A stretch of DNA of 64,000 nt from the NCBI RefSeq assembly GCF_002252565.1, contig NZ_NPML01000029.1:186001-250000 (forward strand). The letters run 5' to 3'. Source of the DNA: Petroclostridium xylanilyticum. Its GTDB lineage: Bacteria > Bacillota > Clostridia > SK-Y3. The position numbers were made by a program, and so were the translations under genes. Under the pieces are notes generated by a model, which was not told where the DNA came from, did not search any database, and saw only the letters and a program-made list of their open reading frames with translations. This document shows positions 7,773 through 16,518 of the stretch, one piece after another (position 1 is the first letter of the stretch; every line of letters starts with the position of its first letter).

Positions 7773-9035
7773 ATGTCACAGGAGACAGATAAACAGAGAA
7801 TTTCAGATATTTCAAGGCAGTATTTTGTACATATGAAATATAATGCTGTCAATAGTATCACTGATGGAATATTTTTTACTTTGGGGACGGGAATGGCATC
7901 CGGGACGGTACTTACATATTTTGTAAGTACCTTTACTAGTTCTAATGCGGTCATTGGTTTATTAACTACTTTACACTCACTGCTGGTAAACGTCCCGCAA
8001 TTTTTTGTAGCACCCTATGTAGAAAAAAAGGAAACATACAAGCCTGCGCTAAAAATGCTGGGATTTTTTCAAAGAGTAGTATGGTTGTTATTAGGAATCA
8101 GTACATTTCTGTTGGCACAAAAATTTCCTGTTTTCTACCTGGTGCTGTTGTATTTTTTTTATGGTTTATTTGGATTATTTACCAGTGCCTGTTCTGTTTT
8201 GTGGATAAGTCTGATTACCAAAGTTATCCCCCACGACCACCAAGCTAGGTTCTTCGGGGTAAGGTATTCATTGTGTGGAGCGGCGGAAATATTGGGTTCA
8301 TTTGCAGCTTCCATGATTTTTAAATTTGTTCCATATCCAACAAACTATGGAATAATCTTTGTTATAGTATTTATCCTTTTGATGGTTTCATATTATTTTA
8401 TGTCCAATGTATATGAACTTCCTACCCAGGTAAAGAAGATAAGACAAACGGGTTATTTTTCGAGAATCAAAGAAATATTGATAGAAGACAGGAACTTTTT
8501 GATGTACTTTATTTCTACCGTCGCTATTATTTTAGGGAAAGCAGGATTTTCCTTCCAGGTTATTTACGCTAAAGTAAAGCTGGGTATTAGCAGTGAACAG
8601 GCTGCATTTATTGCAACGGGCATATTCATCAGCCAGACTGCCGGATACATTTTTTGGAGCTACATTAACACTAAATTTAATTACAAAAAATCTATAGAAA
8701 TGTCATCGCTGTTGTTTATTCCGGCTATTGTCGCCATGCTGTTAATGGATAACATTTTTATGCTCTATGTATCAGTGGCATTATTTGGGTTTGCACAAAG
8801 TGCGCGGAATTCAGGGGAAAACAACCTGGTCATAGCAATATGTCCAAGAGAACAGGATAAGCCGGCCTATGTAGGTTTAAGAAATACTTTGCTTGGACCT
8901 TTCTTTGCGTTTGTGCCTTTGCTTGCAGGGGTGGCAGCAGACATATTCAATTATGAAATAATGTTTATGGGTTCTATTATTTTTGTTGTTATTGGATATA
9001 TATTGATGAAGTTTTTTGTGAAATTAGAAAAATGA
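7773..9035 (+). CDS. MFS transporter
   Basis: This protein of 420 residues has about twelve hydrophobic helices in two halves separated by a basic loop (VKKIRQTGYFSRIKEILIEDR). It has the general architecture of the major facilitator superfamily. No substrate-specific motif was recognised. It precedes a second MFS gene, an AraC regulator and an alpha-mannosidase, all on the same strand, so uptake of a mannoside or another sugar conjugate is possible but unproven. GAGGTAA stands upstream of the ATG. The 150 bases before it are AT-rich and may contain the promoter. Confidence 0.8.
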   Translation: MSQETDKQRISDISRQYFVHMKYNAVNSITDGIFFTLGTGMASGTVLTYFVSTFTSSNAVIGLLTTLHSLLVNVPQFFVAPYVEKKETYKPALKMLGFFQRVVWLLLGISTFLLAQKFPVFYLVLLYFFYGLFGLFTSACSVLWISLITKVIPHDHQARFFGVRYSLCGAAEILGSFAASMIFKFVPYPTNYGIIFVIVFILLMVSYYFMSNVYELPTQVKKIRQTGYFSRIKEILIEDRNFLMYFISTVAIILGKAGFSFQVIYAKVKLGISSEQAAFIATGIFISQTAGYIFWSYINTKFNYKKSIEMSSLLFIPAIVAMLLMDNIFMLYVSVALFGFAQSARNSGENNLVIAICPREQDKPAYVGLRNTLLGPFFAFVPLLAGVAADIFNYEIMFMGSIIFVVIGYILMKFFVKLEK

Positions 9036-9142
9036 GTAGTAGAGTAGGTTGTAGATAGACAGCAATATTTTTGTCTATTAAGGAAACAGCTTGTGCAAAA
9101 AACTGTGGCGCCTTTGTTCTTGAAGAATATGTGGAGGTTAAT

Positions 9143-10387
9143 ATGATTATGATTGGGAAAGCACTAAATAACTACAGTAAGGACTTTTTATTATTTATAC
9201 TTTGCAGTATATTTATAGGAATAGGAATGGGAATAAATGAAACTACTTTTAATAACTTTCTGGATAAGACCTATAGCATTACGCCTTTTATGAGGGGATT
9301 AACCGAGTTCCCGAGGGAATTCCCCGGATTTTTTGTTGTACTCATTTCTTTTTCTGTTTTTCATTTTTTAGGGGATATACGGTTGGCTATCATTGCGAAT
9401 ATGATTGCAGCAGTGGGTATGGTGGGCATTGGCTTTTTTGCACCTACTTACGGAATTTTATTAATATGGCTTTTTATTATGAGTTCAGGTATTCACATCT
9501 ACTTACCTTTAACTTCAAGCATAGGAATGTCTTTATCCGATGGCAAAAAAGATGGCAGTGTTTTAGGGATGTTTCAGGGTATTTCTACAGCTGCTACCGT
9601 AATGGGGTGTGCCGTCGTCTGGCTGGGTTTTAGATTTTTTAATTTTAACTACAGGATTACCTTTTCAATTTCAGCAATAGCACTGGCATGTGCAGCATTG
9701 ATTTTTATGTCCATGACCCGGGGGACATACCAACCCCGTAAAACGAGAGTATTGCTTAAAAAAAGATACCTGTTATTTTACTGGTTGAATATACTCTACG
9801 GTGCCCGTAAACAGGTATTTCTGACTTTTGCTCCATGGGTACTGATTAAAATATTTAAGCAGGATGTGGAAATATTTGCAGTACTGGGGATTATAGGTGC
9901 GGTTACAGGCATGTTTTTTAAACCCGTACTGGGGAAATTAATTGATTTGCTGGGGGAAAAATTCATATTGGCAGCAGAAGCTGTCATACTGGTGTTTGTA
10001 TGTATAGGATACGGATATGCTGAAAAATTGGGGTTAGGCAAATATGCGATATATCTCGCTTTTACCTGCTTCATTATAGACCAGATGCTAATGGCCGTAA
10101 GTATGGCAAGGGCAACATATATCAAAAAGATAGCAGAGGAACCGGGAGATATTTCACCTACCATTGCAATGGGAGTAAGCATCGACCATGTTGTTGCAAT
10201 GACCATACCGTTTATCGGAGGGATTCTGTGGGACCAATTTGGATATGAGTATGTTTTCCTCTGCGCAGCGGTGATCGCAGTAATAAACTTTTTCTCGGTT
10301 ATGCGAATGCAAGTACCGTCCGAAACTACTAAAAAAGTCATGTTTGCACAGGAAGAAGGGATGCAGCTTGGGGACGGTTCGACATAA
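9143..10387 (+). CDS. MFS transporter
   Basis: This second MFS permease of about 414 residues has roughly twelve predicted helices and starts MIMIGKALNNYSKDF. ATG 9143 is preferred because GGAGG (9133-9137) lies 5 nt upstream; the longer in-frame N terminus from 9071 is not hydrophobic and lacks a ribosome site. Sequence similarity to the preceding MFS protein is low by eye, so this is not an obvious tandem duplication. The last codons lie in GGGGACGGTTCGACATAA, which resembles the core of the palindromic repeat at 49635 and could mean that a repeat forms the 3' end. Its neighbours suggest a role in carbohydrate uptake. Confidence 0.78.
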   Translation: MIMIGKALNNYSKDFLLFILCSIFIGIGMGINETTFNNFLDKTYSITPFMRGLTEFPREFPGFFVVLISFSVFHFLGDIRLAIIANMIAAVGMVGIGFFAPTYGILLIWLFIMSSGIHIYLPLTSSIGMSLSDGKKDGSVLGMFQGISTAATVMGCAVVWLGFRFFNFNYRITFSISAIALACAALIFMSMTRGTYQPRKTRVLLKKRYLLFYWLNILYGARKQVFLTFAPWVLIKIFKQDVEIFAVLGIIGAVTGMFFKPVLGKLIDLLGEKFILAAEAVILVFVCIGYGYAEKLGLGKYAIYLAFTCFIIDQMLMAVSMARATYIKKIAEEPGDISPTIAMGVSIDHVVAMTIPFIGGILWDQFGYEYVFLCAAVIAVINFFSVMRMQVPSETTKKVMFAQEEGMQLGDGST

Positions 10388-10419
10388 ATTTTTATTTTAA
10401 GGGTAATGGGGGAACTGTT

Positions 10420-11319
10420 TTGAAAATTGATTTACTAAAAGCTTCACGTAACCTTTCGGAACTTGACTTAAAAATTATAGCAGATAATCTCCTAATAGAT
10501 GTTTTATGGTTTAGGGCAATGGTTAATGAAGGAGATTGGATAATCAACAGGCACACTCATTCTACCTATGAATTTCACTTTATTTCTTCCGGCTGTTGTA
10601 GGGTTATACTTGATGGTGGAGAATTTAAGGCGAGTGCAGGTGAATTTTATTTAACCGCTCCTGGGATACATCATGAACAAAGGAATATTGGTAAGGAAAA
10701 ATTTATTGAATATAGCTTAAATTGTGATATTAGCCTTATTGAAGATAAAATTTCAGAAGCATATTATCTTATAAGAATACTAAGAGAAACCCCCTGTATG
10801 ATTTTTAAAGACTCCCAGGGAGCAATAAGACTTTTTGATAAGGCATTGGGGGAGGCACACCAGCAGAATATAGGATTTTATAATAACATTAAAAGTATTG
10901 TTGTACAGATCATTACAGCAGCTGCTAGGGCGATGAACCGGGATTCAGCGGTCAGATATGATGTGCCTTTCAAGCGAAAAAAAGATGATTACCGGTTTTT
11001 GCAAATACAAAAATTCATTGAGGATAATATCTCAAATCCTATTTCAACAATAGACGTAGCAAGATACATGTGCCTGAGTGATAAACAGGTATGCCGCATC
11101 ATTAAGGAGAGAATGGGAATCTCTACAAAAGATTTCATCCTTCAGATGAAACTGAAAAAATCAAAAGAATTACTGGAAAATACAGGCCTTTCAATAAAAG
11201 AAATAGCAGATGCACTTGGGTTTTCCAGCGAATATTATTTTAGTCAGTTTTTCAAAAGGCATGAAGGGTTTCCTCCCGGCATTTTTAGAGATAACGTACA
11301 AAATGTCCAAAAATATTAA
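10420..11319 (+). CDS. AraC-family transcriptional regulator with cupin sensor domain
   Basis: This 299-residue protein has an N-terminal cupin-like ligand domain (RHTHSTYEFHFISSG, residues about 46-60) and a C-terminal double helix-turn-helix AraC domain (about 195-295). The recognition region reads SIKEIADALGFSSEYYFSQF. It starts with TTG 10420 behind TGGGGGAA. It lies between the two MFS genes and the GH38 mannosidase on the same strand and most likely activates that small locus in response to a sugar. The ligand is unknown. Confidence 0.9.
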   Translation: MKIDLLKASRNLSELDLKIIADNLLIDVLWFRAMVNEGDWIINRHTHSTYEFHFISSGCCRVILDGGEFKASAGEFYLTAPGIHHEQRNIGKEKFIEYSLNCDISLIEDKISEAYYLIRILRETPCMIFKDSQGAIRLFDKALGEAHQQNIGFYNNIKSIVVQIITAAARAMNRDSAVRYDVPFKRKKDDYRFLQIQKFIEDNISNPISTIDVARYMCLSDKQVCRIIKERMGISTKDFILQMKLKKSKELLENTGLSIKEIADALGFSSEYYFSQFFKRHEGFPPGIFRDNVQNVQKY

Positions 11320-11398
11320 AAAATAGTCCTTTTTTTAAATTTATCCATACCGCCATTGTTAATATAATAGAAGCATCAAATTACAAGGAGGTATGGAT

Positions 11399-14300
11399 AT
11401 GTTTTTTGCCGAGGAAAGAATTAAAAGGATTTTGAGTGACCTGGACAAATATATATACCCGGAATATGAGACGATAGCTTCATATAAAATGAAGCAGGGC
11501 TCTTTGCAAGGTGGTGAGCGGATGGGACTGGAGACCACCGCATGGGATTCGTTCCTTCCGGGAGAACGCTGGGGCGGCAGAGACCAGCACTGCTGGTTCA
11601 GGACGGAAGTTACAATACCTGCCAGATTTGATGGGAAAACAGTAGTGTTTGAAGTAAGGACTGGAAGAGAAGGGCAATGGGACGCGACAAACCCCCAGTT
11701 TCTTATCTATGTAAATGGAAAGCTTATACAAGGTCTGGATGTAAACCACAGGGAAATTATACTTTCTGAAAAAGCTAATGCCGGGGAAGTCTTTGAAATA
11801 GCGTTACATGCTTATTCAGGAATGAATGACGGACTGGTGGAACTAAATTCCAGGATCGCAGTGCTTGATAAAGAAGCAGAAAAGCTGTACTACAATATTA
11901 GTGTACCTCTTCAGGTTGCTGTTCTTCTGGATAAGGAAGACAAAAGAAGAATTGACATTTTGAATTTTCTTAATCAGGCAGTAAACATGCTGGACCTCAG
12001 GAAGCCTTTTTCAGAAAGCTATAATCGTTCTGTTAAAGAAGCCAACCGGTTTTTAGAAGAAGATTTCTATGGTAAATACTGTGGCTGTGAGGATGTCATA
12101 GCGCATTGTGTGGGTCATACCCATATCGATGTAGCGTGGCTGTGGACAATAGCACAAACCAGGGAAAAAGCAGCAAGAAGCTTCTCTACAGTACTCAACC
12201 TGATGAAAGAATATCCTGAGTATATTTTTATGTCAAGCCAGCCCCAGCTTTATAAGTTCATAAAAGAAGACCATCCTGAGCTTTACGGGCAAATTAAAGA
12301 AAGAGTAGGGGAAGGAAGATGGGAACCGGAAGGTGCTATGTGGCTTGAAGCTGACTGCAATCTATGCTCCGGAGAGTCATTGGTAAGACAGCTACTGTTT
12401 GGGACAAGATTTTTTGAGAAAGAATTCGGAATCAAAAATAAAATATTGTGGTTGCCGGATGTATTCGGATATAGTGCTGCACTTCCACAAATCTTAAAAA
12501 AATCGGATATTCATTATTTTATGACCACTAAAATAAGCTGGAACCAGTTTAATAAAATACCGTATGATACTTTTATGTGGAAAGGTGTAGACGGGACAGA
12601 AATCTTAACCCATTTTATTACTACAAGAGATCATAAATCCCAGGAGCATAGTGGAAATTCCAACTTTACAACCTATAATGGCCATATTCACCCAACTGCC
12701 ATTATGGGAGGCTGGGAAAGATACCAGCAAAAAAATATTAATAATGATATTCTCATTGCTTTTGGGTATGGTGATGGCGGCGGCGGTCCAACCAAGGAAA
12801 TGCTGGAGAATGCCCGGAGAATGGGAAGAGGTATTCCCGGATGTCCAAAGGTAAAGATGGGCACAGCCGGTGAATATTTTAGAAAATTGGAGAAGAAGGT
12901 AGCAGGAAGCAAGTATTTGCCTAAATGGGTAGGAGAGCTATATCTTGAATACCATCGAGGGACCTATACCTCCATGGGCAGAAACAAGAAATATAACCGC
13001 AAGAGTGAGCTTCTCTATCAGGATGTAGAATTTTTATCCACACTCGCTATGACTTTAGGTAAGGAATATCCGCAAGAGAGCATTAATCAGAACTGGGCAA
13101 TCATTTTACTCAATCAGTTCCACGATATACTGCCCGGTTCTTCCATTAAGGAAGTCTATGAAGAATCAAGGGAGCAGTATGAAAAAGTACTGGCTGAAGG
13201 AAATAAGATGGCCAGACAGGCTGTAGACAGCATTGCTGCAAATATTAAACTGGAAAAACTTTCGGTTGTAGTATACAATACCTTATCTTTTGAACGGAGT
13301 GACATAGCAATTTTTGATATACCTGATGGTATGGTTAACCCATGTATTGTAGATGAATTGGGCTATAAAGTTCCATGCCAGGCAGTTGAAGGACAAGGAC
13401 AAAGAAAAGCTATGTTTTTTGCGGAAAACATTCCGGCGAAAGGGTATAGAACTTATGTTTTGGAAGAGGCACAAACCAGTGAAGTAAGTAATCTTAATAT
13501 TAGTGAGAACAAACTTGAGAATGCATACTTTGCCATTGAAATAGATGAAAAGGGGACCTTGTCGTCTGTCTATGACAAGATCAATAGACGGGAGGTACTC
13601 AAGCAAGGTGGGCGGGGCAACCAGCTCCAGGCATTCGAAGATAAACCTATGAACTACGACAACTGGGACATAGATATCTACTATCAGGAAAAGATGTGGG
13701 AAGTAGACCAGGTAGAAAAAGTAGAGGTTATAGAAAATGGTCCGGTTCGGGGCGGGGTGAGAATTTATAAGAAATTCCTCGACTCTACCATTATCCAGAA
13801 TATATATATTTATAAAGATGTCCCAAGAATAGATTTTGATACCTATGTAGACTGGAAAGAAGACCAGGTGCTGTTAAAAGCAGCTTTTCCGGTAGACGTA
13901 CATGCCGATAAAGCTACCTATGAAATACAATATGGAAATGTAGAACGTCCAACCCACTGGAACACTTCCTGGGATGTGGCACGTTTCGAAGTGTGTGCCC
14001 ATAAATGGGCGGATATTTCTGAAGAAGGATTTGGGGTTAGCTTGTTAAATGACTGCAAGTACGGCCATGACATTAAGGATGGGAATATACGATTAACTTT
14101 AATTAAATCAGGGATTCACCCGAACAAGGAAGCTGACAGGGAAGAACACTATTTTACTTATTCACTCTATCCCCATGGAGGAGACTGGAAAGCCGGCAGG
14201 ACAGTTCAGATGGCATACAGCTTAAATATTCCACTATATACTAAGGTAGAGCAACCTCATGATGGCATATTACCCTCCAGCCTGTCCATGGTCCATGTGA

Positions 14301-14551
14301 GCCGGGATAATGTAATCATTGAAGCAGTTAAAAAGGCAGAGGACAGCGATGAGATTATCATAAGGTTGTATGAATGTCATAACCGGCGAAGTAATGTCCG
14401 GGTAACGTTTTATAAGGAATTAAGACGGGTAGTTGAATGCAATCTAATGGAAAAAGAATTGGAGGAAATCGTCCCTGAGGGTAATAGTTTCTCTTTCCAA
14501 ATTAAACCTTATGAGATCAAGACGTTTAAATTAAATGCACCCCATTGTTAA
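11399..14551 (+). CDS. Alpha-mannosidase, glycoside hydrolase family 38
   Basis: This large cytoplasmic enzyme (about 1050 residues, no signal peptide) removes alpha-linked mannose. The zinc-binding GHTHIDVAWLW is at about 238-248 (His240 and Asp244), and WLPDVFGYS supplies the catalytic nucleophile Asp at about 354. The middle helical domain and the long beta-sandwich C-terminal half match bacterial and vacuolar-type family members in size. ATG 11399 is chosen because AAGGAGG (11385-11391) stands 7 nt before it, while ATG 11393 is only 1 nt away. A TATAAT-like box lies just upstream (near 11363), so it may have its own promoter in addition to read-through from the AraC gene. Preferred linkage cannot be read from sequence. 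Confidence 0.94.
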   Translation: MFFAEERIKRILSDLDKYIYPEYETIASYKMKQGSLQGGERMGLETTAWDSFLPGERWGGRDQHCWFRTEVTIPARFDGKTVVFEVRTGREGQWDATNPQFLIYVNGKLIQGLDVNHREIILSEKANAGEVFEIALHAYSGMNDGLVELNSRIAVLDKEAEKLYYNISVPLQVAVLLDKEDKRRIDILNFLNQAVNMLDLRKPFSESYNRSVKEANRFLEEDFYGKYCGCEDVIAHCVGHTHIDVAWLWTIAQTREKAARSFSTVLNLMKEYPEYIFMSSQPQLYKFIKEDHPELYGQIKERVGEGRWEPEGAMWLEADCNLCSGESLVRQLLFGTRFFEKEFGIKNKILWLPDVFGYSAALPQILKKSDIHYFMTTKISWNQFNKIPYDTFMWKGVDGTEILTHFITTRDHKSQEHSGNSNFTTYNGHIHPTAIMGGWERYQQKNINNDILIAFGYGDGGGGPTKEMLENARRMGRGIPGCPKVKMGTAGEYFRKLEKKVAGSKYLPKWVGELYLEYHRGTYTSMGRNKKYNRKSELLYQDVEFLSTLAMTLGKEYPQESINQNWAIILLNQFHDILPGSSIKEVYEESREQYEKVLAEGNKMARQAVDSIAANIKLEKLSVVVYNTLSFERSDIAIFDIPDGMVNPCIVDELGYKVPCQAVEGQGQRKAMFFAENIPAKGYRTYVLEEAQTSEVSNLNISENKLENAYFAIEIDEKGTLSSVYDKINRREVLKQGGRGNQLQAFEDKPMNYDNWDIDIYYQEKMWEVDQVEKVEVIENGPVRGGVRIYKKFLDSTIIQNIYIYKDVPRIDFDTYVDWKEDQVLLKAAFPVDVHADKATYEIQYGNVERPTHWNTSWDVARFEVCAHKWADISEEGFGVSLLNDCKYGHDIKDGNIRLTLIKSGIHPNKEADREEHYFTYSLYPHGGDWKAGRTVQMAYSLNIPLYTKVEQPHDGILPSSLSMVHVSRDNVIIEAVKKAEDSDEIIIRLYECHNRRSNVRVTFYKELRRVVECNLMEKELEEIVPEGNSFSFQIKPYEIKTFKLNAPHC

Positions 14552-14575
14552 TTTCATCTTGATTTGTGGTATAAT
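14545..14575 (+). promoter_or_regulatory. Probable promoter of the cysteine T-box operon
   Basis: TATAAT (14570-14575) with an upstream TG-G (extended -10) lies 19 nt after TTGTTA (14545-14550). The -35 overlaps the stop codon of the mannosidase. Transcription would start near 14582, just before the T-box stem I. Confidence 0.5.
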
Positions 14576-14581
14576 AATAGC

Positions 14582-14866
14582 ATATAATAAATAAGTAAGA
14601 CATCTAAAATATTGAAAGATAAATGCTTCGATTGAGAAGAGTAAGTTACATATGCTTACAGAGAGAGACTGCCGCCGGGTGAAAGCAGTCTTAATGTCAT
14701 ATGTATCTGAAGTGCGCTCATGAGCAGAAAAGGGGAAAGGATAGTATCTTTTTCCGGTTGGCACCGTTAAATGCCATAGGAGATGAGAAGGAATTCTCAA
14801 ACAGAGTGGGACCGCGAACAACTTCGCCTCTGTGCTTTTATGCGCAGGAGCGAAGTTTTTTATTTT
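14582..14866 (+). ncRNA. T-box riboswitch, probably cysteine-specific
   Basis: The invariant T-box AGAGTGGGACCGCG is at 14803-14816. It is followed by the terminator AACTTCGC (14820-14827) / GCGAAGTT (14850-14857) and a T-run. Upstream is a stem I with a GAGAGA purine segment and the apical hairpin GACTGCCGCCGGGTGAAAGC (about 14668-14687). In the descending strand GAAGTGCGC (about 14709-14717) presents TGC, a cysteine codon, where the specifier is expected. Uncharged tRNA-Cys would stabilise the antiterminator and allow transcription of cysE and cysS. The T-box is certain; the specifier assignment rests on the TGC and on the downstream genes. Confidence 0.93.
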
Positions 14867-14930
14867 GATATTGGTTATCGATATAATGTTGGATAGTATT
14901 AAGGGGAATCAAAGGTGTGGGGGTTATAAT

Positions 14931-15620
14931 ATGTTTAAAACAATTAAGGAAGAAATAAAAGTAATACTGGAAAGGGATCCGGCAGCAAGAAGCTGGCTGG
15001 AGGTATTATTGCTCTATCCCGGCCTTCATGCTGTATTAAGCCATAGGCTTGCACACTGGTTTTATAACCGGAAGATGTTCTTCATTGCCCGGGCAATATC
15101 TCAGATAAGCCGGTTTTTTACAGGCATCGAGATACATCCCGGAGCTAAAATAGGCAAGGGATTGTTTATAGACCATGGTATGGGCGTGGTTATTGGAGAG
15201 ACAACTGAAATAGGCGACAATTGTACCATATATCAAGGTGTAACACTTGGAGGAACGGGGAAAGATAAAGGTAAGAGACATCCTACCATTGGTAACAATG
15301 TGCTGATAGGTTCAGGTGCGAAGGTTTTGGGACCTTTCAAAGTTGGGGATAATTCCAAGATTGCTGCCAACGCAGTAGTGCTTAGGGAAGTTCCGCCTAA
15401 CAGTACCGTTGTCGGCGTGCCCGGCAGAGTTGTTACAAAGGATAATAAGAGAGTGGCCCCTGCCATTGGGGTGGATTTAGACCAGATTCATCTGCCCGAT
15501 CCGGTATCTATGGAAATGTGCAGATTATTGGCAAAAATTGAACAATTGCAGCAAGAGCTGCACGATTGTCAGTTGCGACAAAGAAACAACGATACCAGTA
15601 TAAAAGAAAGTGAAACATAA
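14931..15620 (+). CDS. cysE: Serine O-acetyltransferase
   Basis: This enzyme makes O-acetylserine from serine and acetyl-CoA, the first step of cysteine synthesis. Its 229 residues show the N-terminal helical part ([20 protein letters not shown]) and a left-handed hexapeptide beta-helix ([20 protein letters not shown], then [17 protein letters not shown], with the catalytic His in DHG). ATG 14931 follows a GGTGTGGGGG purine stretch. An upstream in-frame start at 14832 is rejected because it lies inside the T-box terminator. The gene is the first of the T-box operon; cysS follows after a palindrome and an inserted IS607 element. Confidence 0.95.
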   Translation: MFKTIKEEIKVILERDPAARSWLEVLLLYPGLHAVLSHRLAHWFYNRKMFFIARAISQISRFFTGIEIHPGAKIGKGLFIDHGMGVVIGETTEIGDNCTIYQGVTLGGTGKDKGKRHPTIGNNVLIGSGAKVLGPFKVGDNSKIAANAVVLREVPPNSTVVGVPGRVVTKDNKRVAPAIGVDLDQIHLPDPVSMEMCRLLAKIEQLQQELHDCQLRQRNNDTSIKESET

Positions 15621-15653
15621 TCATGAAAAACGTATCTATTACACCATAAACTA

Positions 15654-15774
15654 CGCAATATATTTATGATGTGTCATAGTGGGGAGTGGACAGTGGGGAG
15701 TGTTTTTTGAACTTGATCGGTAATTTACTCCCCACTCCTCACTCCCCACTACTTCGCACTTTAAATATATTGCG
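15654..15774. repeat. Palindromic intergenic element
   Basis: Outer arms CGCAATATATTTA (15654-15666) and TAAATATATTGCG (15762-15774) are perfect inverted repeats. Inner arms built on AGTGGGGAGTGGACAGTGGG (15678-15701) and its near-complement (15727-15750) continue the palindrome. The roughly 121-bp structure lies between cysE and the cysS ribosome site. It looks like a small non-autonomous repeat (MITE/REP type) rather than a terminator, because no T-run follows. Confidence 0.7.
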
Positions 15775-15810
15775 AATAATTGCGCTACCATGAAAGTGGA
15801 ACAAATTCAT

Positions 15811-15818
15811 AAAGGAGG
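15811..15818 (+). promoter_or_regulatory. Stranded ribosome-binding site of cysS
   Basis: AAAGGAGG is a near-perfect Shine-Dalgarno sequence followed by TTGACAACA and then the left end of the IS607 element. The cysS start codon at 17892 is preceded by GACAACAATC at the other end of the element. Joining the two flanks gives AAAGGAGG-TTGACAACAATC-ATG. This site therefore probably served cysS before the insertion. Confidence 0.65.
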
Positions 15819-15900
15819 TTGACAACAGTTAATAAAAAGTTATAAATTAATGTTGACATTTATAATTTAGTATAGTCTAATACAATTAGAGGTGGTTAAT

Positions 15901-16518
15901 GTGAAGTATTATACTATACATGAGTTTTCTAAATTAGTTGGAAAAACTCCTCAAACATTAAGAAACTGGGACAAAAAAGGATTACTTATTCCACATCATA
16001 CAGGTGCTAATGGATATAGATATTATTCGCATGACCAATTAAAACAAGTATTAAATATTAAAGAAGATAAAAAATCAAAAGTTATTATAGGATATTGCCG
16101 AGTATCTTCGTATAAACAAAAAGACGATTTACAACGACAAGTTGAAAACATGAAATTATATTTAGACAAACAAAATAAAAATTATGAAATAATTGAAGAT
16201 ATAGGCAGTGGGATTAATTATACTAAAAAAGGATTAAGAACATTATTAAGAAAAATAGTCAACAATGAAGTTGAAAAAGTCGTTGTTCTTTATAAAGATA
16301 GATTGTTAAGATTTGGTTTTGAATTGGTGGAATATATATCTAATCTGTATGGATGTGAAATTGAAGTAATAGATAGTACAGAAAAAACTGAACAACAAGA
16401 ACTTGTTGAAGATTTAGTGCAAATAATAACTGTATTTTCTTGTAAACTTCAAGGTAAAAGAGCAAACAAAGCACGTAAAATGATTGAGGAGTTGACCGAA
16501 GATGATAAAGACAATTAG
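15901..16518 (+). CDS. tnpA: IS607-type serine recombinase TnpA
   Basis: This transposase of about 205 residues has a MerR-like helix-turn-helix at its N terminus (YTIHEFSKLVGKTPQTLRNW), which binds the element ends. A small serine recombinase domain follows, starting IIGYCRVSS, where the second Ser is the predicted nucleophile; further conserved residues are in YKDRLLRFGFELVE. This helix-first order is the hallmark of IS607 transposases. GTG 15901 is preferred over GTG 15892 because AGAGGTGG (15889 onward) precedes it. A TTGACA (15853-15858) and TCTAAT (15876-15881) with a 17-nt gap could drive it. It overlaps tnpB by 17 nt. Confidence 0.95.
   Translation: MKYYTIHEFSKLVGKTPQTLRNWDKKGLLIPHHTGANGYRYYSHDQLKQVLNIKEDKKSKVIIGYCRVSSYKQKDDLQRQVENMKLYLDKQNKNYEIIEDIGSGINYTKKGLRTLLRKIVNNEVEKVVVLYKDRLLRFGFELVEYISNLYGCEIEVIDSTEKTEQQELVEDLVQIITVFSCKLQGKRANKARKMIEELTEDDKDN

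Noticed and set aside
14832-14930. N-terminal extension of cysE starting at 14832
   Set aside because: It begins inside the T-box terminator hairpin, is hydrophobic nonsense for this family, and ATG 14931 gives the normal family start with a purine-rich ribosome site.
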